64,000 nt of DNA from an uncultured Candidatus Saccharibacteria bacterium (lineage in GTDB: Bacteria > Patescibacteriota > Saccharimonadia > Saccharimonadales > Saccharimonadaceae). Shown here in pieces: positions 24,845 to 32,596 of the stretch. The first letter of the stretch is position 1; each line of letters opens with the position of its first letter. The stretch covers positions 124,001 through 188,000 of the forward strand of contig CAMZAD010000001.1 in NCBI GenBank assembly GCA_947304155.1, given 5' to 3'. A model generated the notes under the pieces. The model did no database searches and was not told the origin of the DNA. It worked only from the letters and a program-made list of their open reading frames with translations. A program made the translations under genes and the position numbers.

Positions 24845-25765
24845 TTAGTTGTAAAGGTTTTCAACTGCAATTGATGGACCCATAGTAGTGGTGATGTAAA
24901 CACTCTTTACGAATGAGCCTTTGATTGATGCAGGTTTTTGTGCCTTCAAGCTATCGAAGAAAACGGTTGCATTTTCAAGAAGAGCTTTTTTATCGAAGTT
25001 GGTTTTGCCAAGGCCGATGTGGACGATAGATTGTTTGTCGACACGGTATTCAACTTTACCAGCTTTAGCTTCTTTAACGGCTTTCTCGATATCCATAGTA
25101 ACAGTACCGGCTTTTGGATTTGGCATGAGGCCTTTTGGACCAAGCACGCGAGCGAATTTACCAAGCTTTGGCATGTATGCAGGAGTTGAGATAAGAACGT
25201 CGAAGTTGATTTCACCTTTTTCAAGAGATTTCAAGAATTCTTCATCTTCAGCAATATCTGCGCCAGCTGCTTTTGCTTTCTTTGCTTCATCAAGTGGAGC
25301 GAAGACTGCTACGCGGACAGTTTTACCGTTACCGTTTGGAAGAACGACAGTGGTACGAATGTTTTGGTCTGCTTGACGTGGGTCAACACCGAGGCGAACG
25401 TGTGCTTCGACAGTTGCGTCAAATTTTGCAGGGTTGGTTTTAACAGCGAGTTCAAGAGCTTCTTCAAGAGAGTAAGTCTTGGTGCGATCAATTTGTTTGT
25501 AAGCAGCTTGATATTTCTTGCCGCGGCGTTCCAAGATAGAACGTACTTTTGGAGCAGCACCTTTTGGTTTTTCTGCAGGTGTGTTCTTAGCTTCAGCTTT
25601 GCGAGCTTGGCGCTCTTCTTCAGCTTTCACTTCTTCAACGTGTTTTTTAGATTTTTTACCAGCTTTTGCGAATTTTTCCTCTGCAGGAGCTTCGGTTGCT
25701 GGTTCTGCTGCGACAACTTCCTCAACAGGAGCTTTCTCAGCTTCAAGTTCGGCTTTTTTAGCCAT
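24845..25765 (-). CDS. rplA: 50S ribosomal protein L1 with long charged N-terminal extension
   Basis: L1 of the ribosomal L1 stalk. The standard domain starts near residue 80 (KKYQAAYKQIDRTKTYSLEEA) and includes FDATVEAHVRLGVDPRQADQ, GPKGLMPNPKAGTV and the C-terminal GPSIAVE. Before it lies an Ala/Glu/Lys-rich extension of about 75 residues not found in ordinary L1 (about 230 residues). The track start at 25858 is too long; the ATG at 25765 has AAAGGAA before it. Another promoter sits upstream, so rplA is transcribed apart from rplK. Confidence 0.95.
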   Translation of the reverse strand: MAKKAELEAEKAPVEEVVAAEPATEAPAEEKFAKAGKKSKKHVEEVKAEEERQARKAEAKNTPAEKPKGAAPKVRSILERRGKKYQAAYKQIDRTKTYSLEEALELAVKTNPAKFDATVEAHVRLGVDPRQADQNIRTTVVLPNGNGKTVRVAVFAPLDEAKKAKAAGADIAEDEEFLKSLEKGEINFDVLISTPAYMPKLGKFARVLGPKGLMPNPKAGTVTMDIEKAVKEAKAGKVEYRVDKQSIVHIGLGKTNFDKKALLENATVFFDSLKAQKPASIKGSFVKSVYITTTMGPSIAVENLYN

Positions 25766-25829
25766 TTGAATTCCTTTCTGTGGTAATAACGAGGCTTCCC
25801 TCTCCCAACAAATTAATTTTAATGTTTGA

Positions 25830-25858
25830 ATTATAGCAGATTTTGATAAAAATTTCAA
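25830..25858 (-). promoter_or_regulatory. Promoter of rplA
   Basis: Minus-strand TTGAAA, 17 bases ending in TGC, TATAAT. It leaves a leader of about 60 bases with a GGGAGAGGGAAGCCTC segment; an L1-binding operator is conceivable but not shown. Confidence 0.7.
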
Positions 25859-25879
25859 GGGGTAGCAGGCTTAAGCATG

Positions 25880-25914
25880 AAAAAGCCACGTGAAAACCAC
25901 GTGGCTTTTAAAAA
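25880..25914. terminator. Terminator of cdsA
   Basis: AAAGCCACGTG / CACGTGGCTTT perfect stem with a 5-base loop flanked by A and T runs; it ends cdsA on the minus strand. Confidence 0.85.
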
Positions 25915-25925
25915 GAAGGGGGTTA

Positions 25926-26663
25926 TTATGGAATATACCTCGTTAAAAAAACGAGGCAGGTAACGGCTGCGATAGAATCAAGACGGTCTAGGAAGCCGCC
26001 ATGTCCGGCCATCAGCTTGTTGGTGAAGCTAAGAAACCTGAAGCCTGGATTTTGGAATGCATCGCCAGAATCTTTAATCTTTAAAGCTCGTTTTACGAAG
26101 CTTTCAAGCCAGTCGCCAAAAATAGCGGCAAAGGGTGCGGCAATTAAGATGACGATGTAGCGATTCGTGGTTTGGAGATGCAGTACGCCGTAAGTAATTA
26201 ACAAAGCGAACTCACAGCTAAATACTCCGCCAACGATACCCTCGTAGGACTTCTTGGGAGAAGTCTTTGGGAATGGTCTGGAACTAAAGAACTGGTCATG
26301 CAAGGCATTTCCAAACAGATAAGCACAGACGTCGGTTGAAATTGCTGCTACGATCGTAATAACGATTTCTTCGTAGCTAAAGAGCAGGCAAATACAGATA
26401 ACCGACAGAATGAGTCCGCCATATAACATTGGCACTGCGACGTCGCCACCACGAATGATTTCGGCTTCACGGATAATCAATGTGATTTCTGCGGCGTAGA
26501 GCTCCATGATTGCGACGAACCATGCAAAGGCAAATAATACACGGAAGATAACTCCGTCTAAAACTGCCAAAGATAGAATCAAAATTACTGTCAATGCCAG
26601 CGCGGTGATGGTGCGCTGTTTGAAATTTTCGGAATGCAAAAAACTATCTTCGTTTCTTCTCAT
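25926..26663 (-). CDS. cdsA: Phosphatidate cytidylyltransferase (CDP-diglyceride synthase)
   Basis: Makes CDP-diacylglycerol for phospholipid synthesis. 245 residues, about seven helices. The conserved block KTSPKKSYEGIVGG and the signature ESFVKRALKIKDSGD ... GHGGFLDRLDS identify it. Between KDSGD and GHGG, where most CdsA have 'x-IPGHGG', there is an insertion (AFQNPGFRFLSFTNKLMA) of roughly a dozen residues. It sits between rplK and rplA, an unusual place. AAGGAGGG precedes the ATG, and TGATAAAAT lies upstream as a likely -10. Confidence 0.9.
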   Translation of the reverse strand: MRRNEDSFLHSENFKQRTITALALTVILILSLAVLDGVIFRVLFAFAWFVAIMELYAAEITLIIREAEIIRGGDVAVPMLYGGLILSVICICLLFSYEEIVITIVAAISTDVCAYLFGNALHDQFFSSRPFPKTSPKKSYEGIVGGVFSCEFALLITYGVLHLQTTNRYIVILIAAPFAAIFGDWLESFVKRALKIKDSGDAFQNPGFRFLSFTNKLMAGHGGFLDRLDSIAAVTCLVFLTRYIP

Positions 26664-26715
26664 TCTCTTCCCTCCTTTTTAATGTACGCCCCCTTAGATT
26701 TTTATAATTTTATCA

Positions 26716-26749
26716 CAAAAATAACCCCTTGTCAAAAGGGGTTATTTCT
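26716..26749 (-). terminator. Terminator of rplK
   Basis: AAATAACCCCTT / AAGGGGTTATTT stem and T-run on the minus strand. It belongs to a family of similar AATAACCCC terminators repeated in this window. Confidence 0.85.
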
Positions 26750-26758
26750 TGGTCTAGA

Positions 26759-27184
26759 TTATTCTTCGACGGTTACGCCCATTGAGCGTGCAGTACCGGC
26801 GACAATTTTAACTGCGCCTTCAAGGTCAACTGCGTTGAGTTGGTCTTTTTTGATTTCTGCAATTTTCTCAAGTTGTGCGCGAGTAATTTTACCAACCTTT
26901 TCGGTATTTGGTTTGCCTGAACCTTTTTCGAGTTTAATCTCTTCACGGATTAAATCGTCGACAGGTTGACCGAGGCAGACCCAATCGAAAGTACGATCTT
27001 CGTAGACTTTAATGTGAACGATAACGTTCTTGCCATTAAACTCTTTGGTTTTCTCGTTAAATGGGTTGATAAAGTCCATCATGTTGAGACCCCATTGACC
27101 AAGGGTTGAACCAACTGGAGGACCTGCGGTGGCCTTACCACCAGGGATTCTTAACTTAAGATTCCCAATTACTTGTTTTGCCAT
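26759..27184 (-). CDS. rplK: 50S ribosomal protein L11
   Basis: L11 of the GTPase-associated centre. GNLKLRIPGGKATAGPPVGSTLGQWGLN is the signature N-terminal domain; the C-terminal RNA-binding domain ends VKIVAGTARSMGVTVE. 141 residues is exact for the family. AAAGGAAAATT lies before the ATG. Confidence 0.97.
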   Translation of the reverse strand: MAKQVIGNLKLRIPGGKATAGPPVGSTLGQWGLNMMDFINPFNEKTKEFNGKNVIVHIKVYEDRTFDWVCLGQPVDDLIREEIKLEKGSGKPNTEKVGKITRAQLEKIAEIKKDQLNAVDLEGAVKIVAGTARSMGVTVEE

Positions 27185-27248
27185 AATTTTCCTTTATGGG
27201 AGTTAGAAGCTCTCCCTAACGATTAATTAATCGTGCGTAACGTGTCTT

Positions 27249-27277
27249 ATTATACACTATTTAGTGCTAAAAGTAAA
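27249..27277 (-). promoter_or_regulatory. Promoter of rplK
   Basis: Minus-strand TTTACT, 17 bases, TATAAT. The leader of about 60 bases contains the palindrome GATTAATTAATC and a GGGAGAGC...TCCC hairpin. Confidence 0.6.
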
Positions 27278-27296
27278 GATAAAAGGCTGCGCTTAA

Positions 27297-27325
27297 TTGA
27301 CTTTTATGACATTTTATGGTATAAA
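27297..27325 (+). promoter_or_regulatory. Promoter of the 27399 orphan gene
   Basis: TTGACT, 17 bases, TATAAA; leader of about 67 bases ending in GGGAGGAG. Confidence 0.65.
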
Positions 27326-27398
27326 ATATGTAACTGGCAAATATCGCTGCAAAATACTGCGGCAGAGTGCCGTGGTTCATTAAAAGGGAGGAGAAGAA

Positions 27399-27809
27399 AT
27401 GAATACGCCAAGAATAGCTTTTATCAGTCTGTGTCGACGATTTCTTGATGGAGAAGATATCGTCGGACTTTTTAGGGGAGATGCTGGCGAGTTCAAGAGA
27501 GAACTCGAAAATCCCTTGGATTATGTTACATACTTCTCTAGGTATCAGCCTAAGGAGTATGAACTCATCAAAGGAATTTTTCAAGATTTTGGCATAAATC
27601 TTGAGGAAGAGCTCAAGTTATTTCACGGATGGGATTTTTATCTGGTGGGATTTCTTGTTAAAAAACATGATTATATTGACGATTTTGATGATTTACCGCG
27701 CCAAGATAGGACTTTCTGGCTTCAATACTATCTGAAGGATAAGAGAAATGGAGCGAGATGGGAATTACCTGTTTCACTGTATGAAGAAATTCCCGATTTC
27801 TTACCATAA
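27399..27809 (+). CDS. Orphan protein of unknown function inserted in the ribosomal cluster
   Basis: 136 residues, acidic and aromatic-rich (YFSRYQPKEYELIKGIFQDFG, KLFHGWDFYLVGFL), no transmembrane segment or known motif. It lies on the plus strand between nusG and rplK, which are normally adjacent and both on the minus strand here, so it looks inserted. GGGAGGAGAAGAA is a strong Shine-Dalgarno; it has its own promoter and terminator. Confidence 0.65.
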   Translation: MNTPRIAFISLCRRFLDGEDIVGLFRGDAGEFKRELENPLDYVTYFSRYQPKEYELIKGIFQDFGINLEEELKLFHGWDFYLVGFLVKKHDYIDDFDDLPRQDRTFWLQYYLKDKRNGARWELPVSLYEEIPDFLP

Positions 27810-27820
27810 TCCCCCCTACG

Positions 27821-27853
27821 AAAAACTCCCTGGAAAATCAGGGAGTTTTTTTA
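27821..27853 (+). terminator. Terminator of the 27399 orphan gene
   Basis: AAACTCCCTG / CAGGGAGTTT stem with a T7 run. Confidence 0.88.
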
Positions 27854-27870
27854 TTAACATAATTATATTC

Positions 27871-27900
27871 AAAAAATCCCCGAGGGCTTCGGGGACTTTT
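27871..27900 (-). terminator. Terminator of secE-nusG
   Basis: Minus-strand GTCCCCGAA...TCGGGGAT stem, then T6, just after the nusG stop. Confidence 0.85.
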
Positions 27901-27911
27901 CGTTTCTAGAA

Positions 27912-28460
27912 TTAATCTATCTTCTTAACTTGAAGAGCGTCGAGCTCGACAGGTGTTTCACGACCGAACATAGAGACGAGAACGCGAAGTTTGCCTTTTG
28001 CTGAGTCGATTTCAGAGATGGTGCCTTCAAAGCCTTTGAATGGACCATCGGTAATTGAGATAACTTCATTGATTTGGTAATTGATAGTATATTTAGGATC
28101 TTCAACACCCATGCGGCGTTTGATTTTAGCAATTTCCTTCTCTGAAACTGGAGTTGGTTGGGTGCCGGTGCCGATGAAGCCGGTGACGCCTGGAGTGTTT
28201 CTGATAATATACCAGGTTTCATCTGAGAGACACATCTCGACAAGGACGTAGCCTTGGAAGATTTTGCGGTCTACGACTTTGCGTTTGCCGTTTTTAATCT
28301 CAATTTGCTTTTCCTTTGGAACAATTGCGCCAAAGATTTTGTTTTGGAATTCTGGTTTTTCAAGACGTTGGTTGATTGAATCTGCAACCTTGTCTTCGTA
28401 GCCACTGTAGGTGCTGATTGCGTACCATGCACGTGAGCCATCGTAACGGTTTACTGCCAT
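27912..28460 (-). CDS. nusG: Transcription termination/antitermination factor NusG
   Basis: NGN domain (about 10-125) with AWYAISTYSGYEDKVADSI, FQGYVLVEM and NTPGVTGFIG, then the KOW domain (EVISITDGPFKGFEGTISEID). 182 residues is normal. Twelve bases after secE, forming a two-gene operon. Confidence 0.96.
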   Translation of the reverse strand: MAVNRYDGSRAWYAISTYSGYEDKVADSINQRLEKPEFQNKIFGAIVPKEKQIEIKNGKRKVVDRKIFQGYVLVEMCLSDETWYIIRNTPGVTGFIGTGTQPTPVSEKEIAKIKRRMGVEDPKYTINYQINEVISITDGPFKGFEGTISEIDSAKGKLRVLVSMFGRETPVELDALQVKKID

Positions 28461-28471
28461 TTTGATCCTTT

Positions 28472-28876
28472 CTATCCTATGATTTTACTAAATATAAAGT
28501 TGAACAAGCCATCTAAAATTGCGACAAGAACGATGAAGAATGCGGCGTAAAGGAAAATTGCGCCAACAAGTTTCCAAGTTGCTTTGCGATTTGGCCAGCG
28601 GACTTGACGAATTTCGAGCCATGAATTGTAAATGTAATTTCCAAATGCGATGAAAGGTTTTGCAATAAAACGGAATGGTGCGGTGATAATGCGAAGAGCC
28701 TTTGGCATTGGCTTTTTGTTTGATTTTTCAGCTTTTGTTTTGACTTTCGAAGTCTCTTTTTGCTCTTTTACGATAGTTTTTGCTATCTTAACAGCTTTTT
28801 TAATATTCTTCGAAGTTGACTGTGGCTTTTCTTCCGACTTTTTGTCGTCAGCCTTAATTCTTGTGACGTGAGCCAT
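28472..28876 (-). CDS. secE: Preprotein translocase subunit SecE with basic N-terminal extension
   Basis: The C-terminal 60 residues are SecE: amphipathic helix YIYNSWLEIRQVRWPNRKATW followed by one transmembrane helix. The first about 70 residues are Lys/Glu-rich and not part of the SecE core; such extensions are found in some lineages. 134 residues in total. AAGGAG lies before the ATG. Confidence 0.92.
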   Translation of the reverse strand: MAHVTRIKADDKKSEEKPQSTSKNIKKAVKIAKTIVKEQKETSKVKTKAEKSNKKPMPKALRIITAPFRFIAKPFIAFGNYIYNSWLEIRQVRWPNRKATWKLVGAIFLYAAFFIVLVAILDGLFNFIFSKIIG

Positions 28877-28917
28877 ATTCTCCTTCCATAAAAAATTGTC
28901 CTTACGGACTTGTCAAT

Positions 28918-28946
28918 AGTATAGATTAAAGCGTGGCGGATGTCAA
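28918..28946 (-). promoter_or_regulatory. Consensus promoter of secE-nusG
   Basis: Minus-strand TTGACA, 17 bases, TATACT. The leader has a GTCC-GTAA-GGAC tetraloop hairpin before the Shine-Dalgarno. Confidence 0.75.
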
Positions 28947-28950
28947 GGGG

Positions 28951-29379
28951 TTAGCGTTTATTTTTGCGGCCAAAAAGTAGGAAGTAGATGGTTACGCCAA
29001 TGGCGGCGCCGAGTGCGTCAATTAAAACATCGCCAGCTTCGCAGCTGCGGCCTGGGATGAACGATTGGTGAATTTCGTCTGAGGTGGCATAAAGAATACA
29101 GGCGGGTAAGGCGAACCAGAGGTTGAATTTGGACTTTTTCATGGCGCGGGCGGTGAGGAAGCCGAAGATGAGGTATTCGGTGAAGTGGGCAGCTTTTCGG
29201 ACAATAGTAACGAGCGCATGAGTGCTTTCGATTCCTGGGAAGATTGATTGAAGGACGTTAATGATGAGACCGCTTTGATTGTCTGAATCGGCGGCAGCAA
29301 AGTTGCTCAACATGAAAATGAAACCGGCGACAAGAATGACCGGGAGCCAAGTCTTAAGGAAGAAAACAAAACGTTTCAT
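28951..29379 (-). CDS. VanZ-like family membrane protein
   Basis: About 142 residues with four helices. VRKAAHFTEYLIFGFLTARA and YATSDEIHQSFIPGRSCEAGDVLIDALGAAIG are the VanZ signature (His, Glu and Asp/Arg in membrane-facing loops). VanZ is linked to teicoplanin resistance and envelope processes; the reaction is unknown. The ATG at 29379 is preferred over the track start, as it directly follows an AT-rich -10-like sequence. Confidence 0.85.
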   Translation of the reverse strand: MKRFVFFLKTWLPVILVAGFIFMLSNFAAADSDNQSGLIINVLQSIFPGIESTHALVTIVRKAAHFTEYLIFGFLTARAMKKSKFNLWFALPACILYATSDEIHQSFIPGRSCEAGDVLIDALGAAIGVTIYFLLFGRKNKR

Positions 29380-29396
29380 GTGATTATGATACAAGA

Positions 29397-31139
29397 TTAA
29401 AACAGATAATCAAGGTAGTCGCGGAGCATTCTTGAACCAGAGATGACCGGGACATAGTTTTTAAGTTCAGTTTTGACGATAGTTTCGAGGTCAAAATCGT
29501 TACTCCAGGCGTAGGCAGCCTGTTCCATTCTCTGATAGAGGGATTCGGCTTCTTCGTCGTTGTCTTTGCCACTAACACAGAGATATGAGTCGCTTGAACA
29601 GTCGGCGACGCCACCGTCATGAGTTGAGATAAGGATACCAAGATTAATCACGTCTTTCATCCAGCTGGTGCCACATGCTTCAAGGCCGACAATTGGCGTG
29701 TTGATTGAGGCATTTGAACCAACGGAAAGGGCGCGGCCAAGCTCTTCGTCATAATCTGGAAGATAGTGGACGCGTTGCTTTAAGACTGGGTTTCTATCGA
29801 CAATTTCGAGCAAGTGTCTTAGCTTGTTGCCCATTACGTGGTCGCCTTCATGAACACGGCCAGCTAAGAAATAATGAATATTGTAACGCTCGAGAATGTC
29901 GGCAAGGCGAGCAGGGTCTTTAAACGGCAAATCTGGACGTTTGTAGTTGACGAAGCGGCGCTTAAAGTCAAAGACGAGAGCATCTCCATCCACAACTGGA
30001 TGGTTGCCATATTGGTCGATACGGTGGCTAAGGACGCGATTTAGCTCGATGCGGCCGGCAGCCTTTAGTCTTCTAATCTCGTCTGCTTCTAATTTATCGA
30101 TATTTGTTTCAAAATCTTCGGTCGGGAGGTCGAACTTATCTATAATTCCCTTTTCTTTGAGCGTGTCAACGATTTCTGGTAGGGTCCAAGTTGGAATATC
30201 GATGCCGTTAGTGATAGCTTTAAATTTCACTTTATTTCCTGCGAGGTCGTGATAATTTGCTACACGGGCATGCAACTTTGAAACACCAGAACGGAGCTCG
30301 GCAATCTCAATCGTGACAGTTGAAAGGCGGATGCGACCGTTGTCAAACTTGTCTGAAAGCCATTTTTTGACGGCTTTAGATTTGAGATTCGGGAAGACGT
30401 AGTGTTCGAATTGTTCGTAGCTGAATTCAGCTTCGGCGGCTTGGACTAAGGTGTGGTTAGTGTAGAGGGTGTGCTTTCTGGTATAAACGACGGCTTCGTA
30501 AAAATCCATGCCATTTGATGCGAGTTCATCGAGACGGGCGAGGGCCGCGAAGAAGGTTGCAACTTCATTGAGTTGCATGATAGCAGGCTTTAGGCCGACG
30601 AGTTTTAGAGCTTGGTATCCACCAAAGCCGAGTGAAACTTCTTGATACAAACGATGGTCGCCGCCAGATGCGCCAGAATAGAGTTCGCCGAAATTTGGCT
30701 CGGTAATGCAGAGGATGCGGGTACTGCCGAGGACTTTTTCAATCACGTCGAGGGTGCAGATTTGGTTGTTGGCTTTAATGTTGACTGTGTCAACAAAGTT
30801 AAAACCATATTGGGCGTAAGAAACTTTTTCATGATAGGCGCCGTTTTCGAAGTTGGAATAAGTTTGGTGCGGCTCGGACGGGTAGAACGGGGTGATGAGA
30901 GTGAATGGGACTTTTTGACGCTCAGCGACGCGGCGGGTGTCAGCTGCGAGAACGCCAAGGCCACCGCCACCGCGGATGCCGTTAGATTTGTCATAGAGTT
31001 CGATTGTCCAATAAGTGTATGGGCGTTCTGGCGAGAGAGATTGGCTTAAGTGCTTGCGATCAATGGCTTCATAAAAACTGTCGACATCTTCGATACTGTC
31101 GAGGCGATGAAATAGTCTATCAGAAAGATTGCCCATCAT
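29397..31139 (-). CDS. glgP: Alpha-glucan (glycogen/maltodextrin) phosphorylase, short GT35 type
   Basis: PLP-dependent enzyme releasing glucose-1-phosphate from alpha-1,4-glucans. 580 residues is much shorter than E. coli GlgP (about 815) and fits the short archaeal/Thermotoga-like phosphorylases. Visible are GGGGLGVLAADTRR near the N-terminus, QLNEVATFFAALARLDEL, HYFLAGRVHEGDHVMGNKLRHL, and the PLP-lysine region GLEACGTSWMKDVINLGIL followed by STHDGGVAD, which corresponds to the EASGTxxMKxxxNG block. With the GT4 and GH57 genes at 50-52.6 kb and GH97 at 40.5-42.5 kb it forms an alpha-glucan storage and breakdown set. Confidence 0.87.
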   Translation of the reverse strand: MMGNLSDRLFHRLDSIEDVDSFYEAIDRKHLSQSLSPERPYTYWTIELYDKSNGIRGGGGLGVLAADTRRVAERQKVPFTLITPFYPSEPHQTYSNFENGAYHEKVSYAQYGFNFVDTVNIKANNQICTLDVIEKVLGSTRILCITEPNFGELYSGASGGDHRLYQEVSLGFGGYQALKLVGLKPAIMQLNEVATFFAALARLDELASNGMDFYEAVVYTRKHTLYTNHTLVQAAEAEFSYEQFEHYVFPNLKSKAVKKWLSDKFDNGRIRLSTVTIEIAELRSGVSKLHARVANYHDLAGNKVKFKAITNGIDIPTWTLPEIVDTLKEKGIIDKFDLPTEDFETNIDKLEADEIRRLKAAGRIELNRVLSHRIDQYGNHPVVDGDALVFDFKRRFVNYKRPDLPFKDPARLADILERYNIHYFLAGRVHEGDHVMGNKLRHLLEIVDRNPVLKQRVHYLPDYDEELGRALSVGSNASINTPIVGLEACGTSWMKDVINLGILISTHDGGVADCSSDSYLCVSGKDNDEEAESLYQRMEQAAYAWSNDFDLETIVKTELKNYVPVISGSRMLRDYLDYLF

Positions 31140-31220
31140 ATTAGCATAAGTATAATATAAAAACCGTTTAAGATAAAGCCTTTATTTTTCTGGCCTTTTA
31201 TGGTATTATTAAAGAACCGT

Positions 31221-31295
31221 TGGGGATTCGCCAAGTGGTAAGGCATCGGGTTCTGGTCCCGACATTCGGGGGTTCGAGTCCCTCATCCCCAGCCA
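31221..31295 (+). tRNA. tRNA-Gln (CTG)
   Basis: 75 bases: acceptor TGGGGAT/ATCCCCA, D-arm TCGCCAAGTGGTAAGGC, anticodon loop TTCTGGT giving CTG, T-arm GGGTTCGAGTCCC, encoded CCA. Confidence 0.95.
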
Positions 31296-31315
31296 TATTT
31301 TAAAGATAGAAAATA

Positions 31316-31336
31316 AGAGACCGCATGGTCTTTTTT
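31316..31336 (+). terminator. Terminator of tRNA-Gln
   Basis: AGACC-GCAT-GGTCT hairpin and T6 run shortly after the tRNA. Confidence 0.75.
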
Positions 31337-31377
31337 GTTTGCCAGAGTCATAATATTATATTATAATATAGTTTAAT

Positions 31378-31665
31378 ATGAATAACGAAAAAGTCATTTC
31401 AGATGTCAAGAAAATCTATGAAAAATACATCTTGAAAGACGTAAGTTCTTTTTGTGTAGATGATTATAATGACTTTGAAAAAGAGATTTGGGCATTAAAA
31501 GAAAGGTATCAGCTTGAAGATAGCCCGTTTTTGTTATTGCCGGATCCAGCTAAGGATGCTGATTTTGAAATGATGAATGCTTCAAGTGATGGCCTTGTTG
31601 AACCAAGTGAGAAGGATAAGTCAAGGTATCTAGAAAAAATGAGAATTTCTTATAACAAGTTGTAA
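31378..31665 (+). CDS. Small acidic hypothetical protein
   Basis: 95 residues, helical and acidic (DDYNDFEKEIWALKERY), with no known motif. A TATAAT lies ten bases upstream of the ATG. It is visibly more AT-rich than the housekeeping genes and may be acquired. Possibly co-transcribed with the next small gene. Confidence 0.5.
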   Translation: MNNEKVISDVKKIYEKYILKDVSSFCVDDYNDFEKEIWALKERYQLEDSPFLLLPDPAKDADFEMMNASSDGLVEPSEKDKSRYLEKMRISYNKL

Positions 31666-31685
31666 TATGAGGATTAATTATAGAT

Positions 31686-32063
31686 ATGTTAAACCCAATT
31701 CCGCAAGATGAATTATTTGAAATTCTTGAATCGTATGGCATTGATGGAGTTTCTTTTGATAGTTCATGGGATGTAGGTCCAGATTCTATGGTTTATGTCT
31801 TTTCTGACAAATATGGTGCAAAATATGTCCTTCTTGTTGCAGATTATCTAGGTGGTTATGAAGAGATTGAAGTACCATGTAACTTTGAGTTTGATTATGG
31901 ATTTCCTTATAGTAAAGTATCTTTCCGTGCTGTGAAAGTATTTGCATATAAAGATAACGCTAAAAAGAAAGCTGAGGGGTATATTGACGATAACCACTAT
32001 TGGACTATAGCTAGTACTGGTGATGTTTGTATGCTCTTTGGTGTAGATGAGTTAAAGATTTAA
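31686..32063 (+). CDS. Small hypothetical protein
   Basis: 125 residues; predicted alpha/beta with aromatic-rich strands (MVYVFSDKYGAKYVLLVADYLGGYEE, ISFDYGFPYSKV-like). No motif recognised. 20 bases after the previous gene; no strong Shine-Dalgarno (a GAGG lies rather far upstream). AT-rich like its neighbour. Confidence 0.5.
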   Translation: MLNPIPQDELFEILESYGIDGVSFDSSWDVGPDSMVYVFSDKYGAKYVLLVADYLGGYEEIEVPCNFEFDYGFPYSKVSFRAVKVFAYKDNAKKKAEGYIDDNHYWTIASTGDVCMLFGVDELKI

Positions 32064-32206
32064 TTACTTTAGCAATCCTTCTACCGTTGCGGTAATAATT
32101 TCTGCTAATTTTTCCTTATTATCAACGTCTTCTATAAAATGCATCGGCTTGGTGCTTCTGATAATTGTTCTAGGATAAAATCGCAGTATTCTTTAGTGCT
32201 GGATAT
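32064..32206 (-). pseudogene. Decayed tfoX (TfoX N-terminal domain) remnant
   Basis: Not in the ORF track. In one minus-strand frame ISSTKEYCDFILEQLSEAP matches the start of TfoX_N proteins, but the first codon is ATA instead of ATG. In another frame KPMHFIEDVDNKEKLAEII and the end TATVEGLLK match the TfoX_N C-terminus. The central part (about 50-60 codons with the MMGEY-type motif) is missing and the halves are out of frame. So this is a deleted, frameshifted remnant. TfoX-like proteins relate to competence in other bacteria. It lies directly after the zinc-ribbon gene. Confidence 0.75.
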
Positions 32207-32207
32207 C

Positions 32208-32459
32208 TTATTTCCATCTCTTTAGTGTTGGGAAAATCTTTGTGCAGTATTCCTTCATTTGTTCGTTTGTCATGCCGGCCTGTTCGCCAAATTTTGAACA
32301 CATTTCTATATACTCTTCCATGGAAACTTTATCAACAAAATCACCATCTTTATAGCAGTATTTACAGTAATCTTCGTTTTTGCTGCCATCTTTTTCGGTA
32401 GCATATAAATCTTCTGAGGTTAGTGGCATTGCACAGCTTTGACAAATTTTTTGTTCCAT
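32208..32459 (-). CDS. Small zinc-ribbon protein
   Basis: 83 residues. CQSCAMPL near the N-terminus and CKYCYKDG about 25 residues later form a four-cysteine ribbon. The C-terminus is helical (VSMEEYIEMCSKFGEQAGMTNEQMKEYCTKIFPTLKRW). This matches the small putative zinc-ribbon family found next to or fused with AraC/TfoX-type genes, and here the tfoX remnant follows immediately. Upstream are TGTTATAAT and AAGGAC. Role unknown; perhaps a regulator. Confidence 0.8.
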   Translation of the reverse strand: MEQKICQSCAMPLTSEDLYATEKDGSKNEDYCKYCYKDGDFVDKVSMEEYIEMCSKFGEQAGMTNEQMKEYCTKIFPTLKRWK

Positions 32460-32530
32460 ATTAAGTCCTTGTTTATGGTTTAATTATAACATCTTTAGGT
32501 CAATCTATTTTAAAGCTTTAGTGTTTTACA

Positions 32531-32559
32531 TTGACAAAAATGGTATTCTGTGATATAAT
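32531..32559 (+). promoter_or_regulatory. Consensus promoter of the repeat-rich secreted protein
   Basis: TTGACA, 17 bases, TATAAT with TG before the -10. The spacing is ideal, so expression is probably strong. Confidence 0.8.
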
Positions 32560-32596
32560 ATAAGTATATATCAGGAAAATCATTAAGGAATAAAAC

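Noticed and set aside
25785-25830. L1-binding operator in the rplA leader (GGGAGAGGGAAGCCTC)
   Set aside because: Only loosely similar to known L1 sites and to the rplK leader; not enough to claim regulation.
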